Assembly: GCA_002067565.1 (NCBI GenBank) | Contig: MVQZ01000297.1 | Span: forward strand, 1 to 5,391 | Reading direction: 5' to 3' | DNA length: 5,391 nucleotides | Origin: Methanobacterium sp. PtaU1.Bin242 | Lineage (GTDB): Archaea > Methanobacteriota > Methanobacteria > Methanobacteriales > Methanobacteriaceae | In this document: positions 5,176 through 5,391 of the stretch, piece by piece | Numbering within the stretch: position 1 is the stretch's first letter | How the letters are laid out: every line of letters begins with the position of its first letter | Program-made: the position numbers and the translations under genes | Notes under the pieces: generated by a model | The model's database searches: none | What the model saw: only the letters and a program-made list of their open reading frames with translations | What the model was told of the DNA's origin: nothing

Positions 5176-5391
5176 CTACTCTAATTTCCTGAAACCATTA
5201 GGATTAAAACCGTAACCTAAAAGAAGATTCCGGTCATCAATGGACAAGGTTTTTTCCTCAGCAGGAGGTATGGGGCGTCCTTTCTTAGCTAAAATCATCC
5301 CTTTTTGTTTATTAGCAGCCATAAATTTGCCAGCATCTCCATTTACAATAATATTGCCTTTTATCATGTCTATGGCGGTAAAATCATCTGT
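5176..5391 (-). CDS. C-terminal end of a GXGXG-repeat protein (FwdC / glutamate synthase C-terminal domain-like), N-terminus outside window
   Basis: Only the last 71 residues are present. The frame is open from the right edge (reading TDDFTAID before the first internal Met), so the ATG at 5367 is not the true start. The segment IKGNIIVNGDAG (10-21) followed by G31 and G38 has the spacing of one rung of the GXGXG beta-helix. That fold is found in formylmethanofuran dehydrogenase subunit C and in the C-terminal domain of the glutamate synthase large subunit. Residues 39-71 form a hydrophilic tail (PIPPAEE, then LSIDDRNLLLGYGF). Methanogens carry stand-alone GXGXG proteins, some annotated as tributyrin esterase, besides true FwdC. 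The fragment cannot decide between these. It converges on the DUF368 gene. No T-tract follows its stop at the distance seen for the other genes. Confidence 0.6.
   Translation of the reverse strand, partial: TDDFTAIDMIKGNIIVNGDAGKFMAANKQKGMILAKKGRPIPPAEEKTLSIDDRNLLLGYGFNPNGFRKLE

Overview
The window looks like a chromosomal segment of a methanogenic archaeon, most likely Methanobacterium or a close relative. Four things point that way. The DNA is AT-rich. The promoters look archaeal: TATA boxes of the TTTATATA type placed either about 30 bases before a start codon or just before an AGGTG-type Shine-Dalgarno sequence. Three genes end in T-tracts without a hairpin. The last gene at the right edge ends in the GXGXG repeat fold shared by formylmethanofuran dehydrogenase subunit C and glutamate synthase. 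The genus is an inference from gene content and style, not from a database match.

Left part (1-2012, minus strand): a potassium uptake pair. trkH encodes the membrane channel subunit. It is followed 62 bases downstream by trkA, the cytoplasmic NAD-binding gating subunit, whose C-terminus runs off the left edge. No T-tract follows trkH, so the two are probably co-transcribed. A TATA-like element inside an inverted repeat between them could add a second, trkA-specific start.

Middle (2253-4004, minus strand): two separately transcribed membrane-protein genes. htpX is a zinc metalloprotease of the membrane with a well-formed EF-hand loop near its C-terminus. The second is a DedA-family (SNARE-associated/VTT domain) membrane protein. 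Each has its own promoter and its own T-tract terminator.

Right part: a DUF368 integral membrane protein on the plus strand (4152-5018), transcribed divergently from the DedA gene across a 147-base shared control region. DedA and DUF368 proteins are the two families recently identified in bacteria as polyprenyl-phosphate (undecaprenyl-phosphate) transporters. Their head-to-head arrangement suggests a lipid-carrier recycling locus for pseudomurein or glycoprotein assembly. A convergent gene enters from the right edge (5176-5391). Only its C-terminal 71 residues are present.

The common theme is the cell membrane: potassium homeostasis, membrane protein quality control and probable lipid-carrier recycling. 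No stable RNA genes, CRISPR arrays, insertion sequences or phage genes were seen. The two observations I rate highest are the EF-hand loop in HtpX and the DedA/DUF368 divergent pair.
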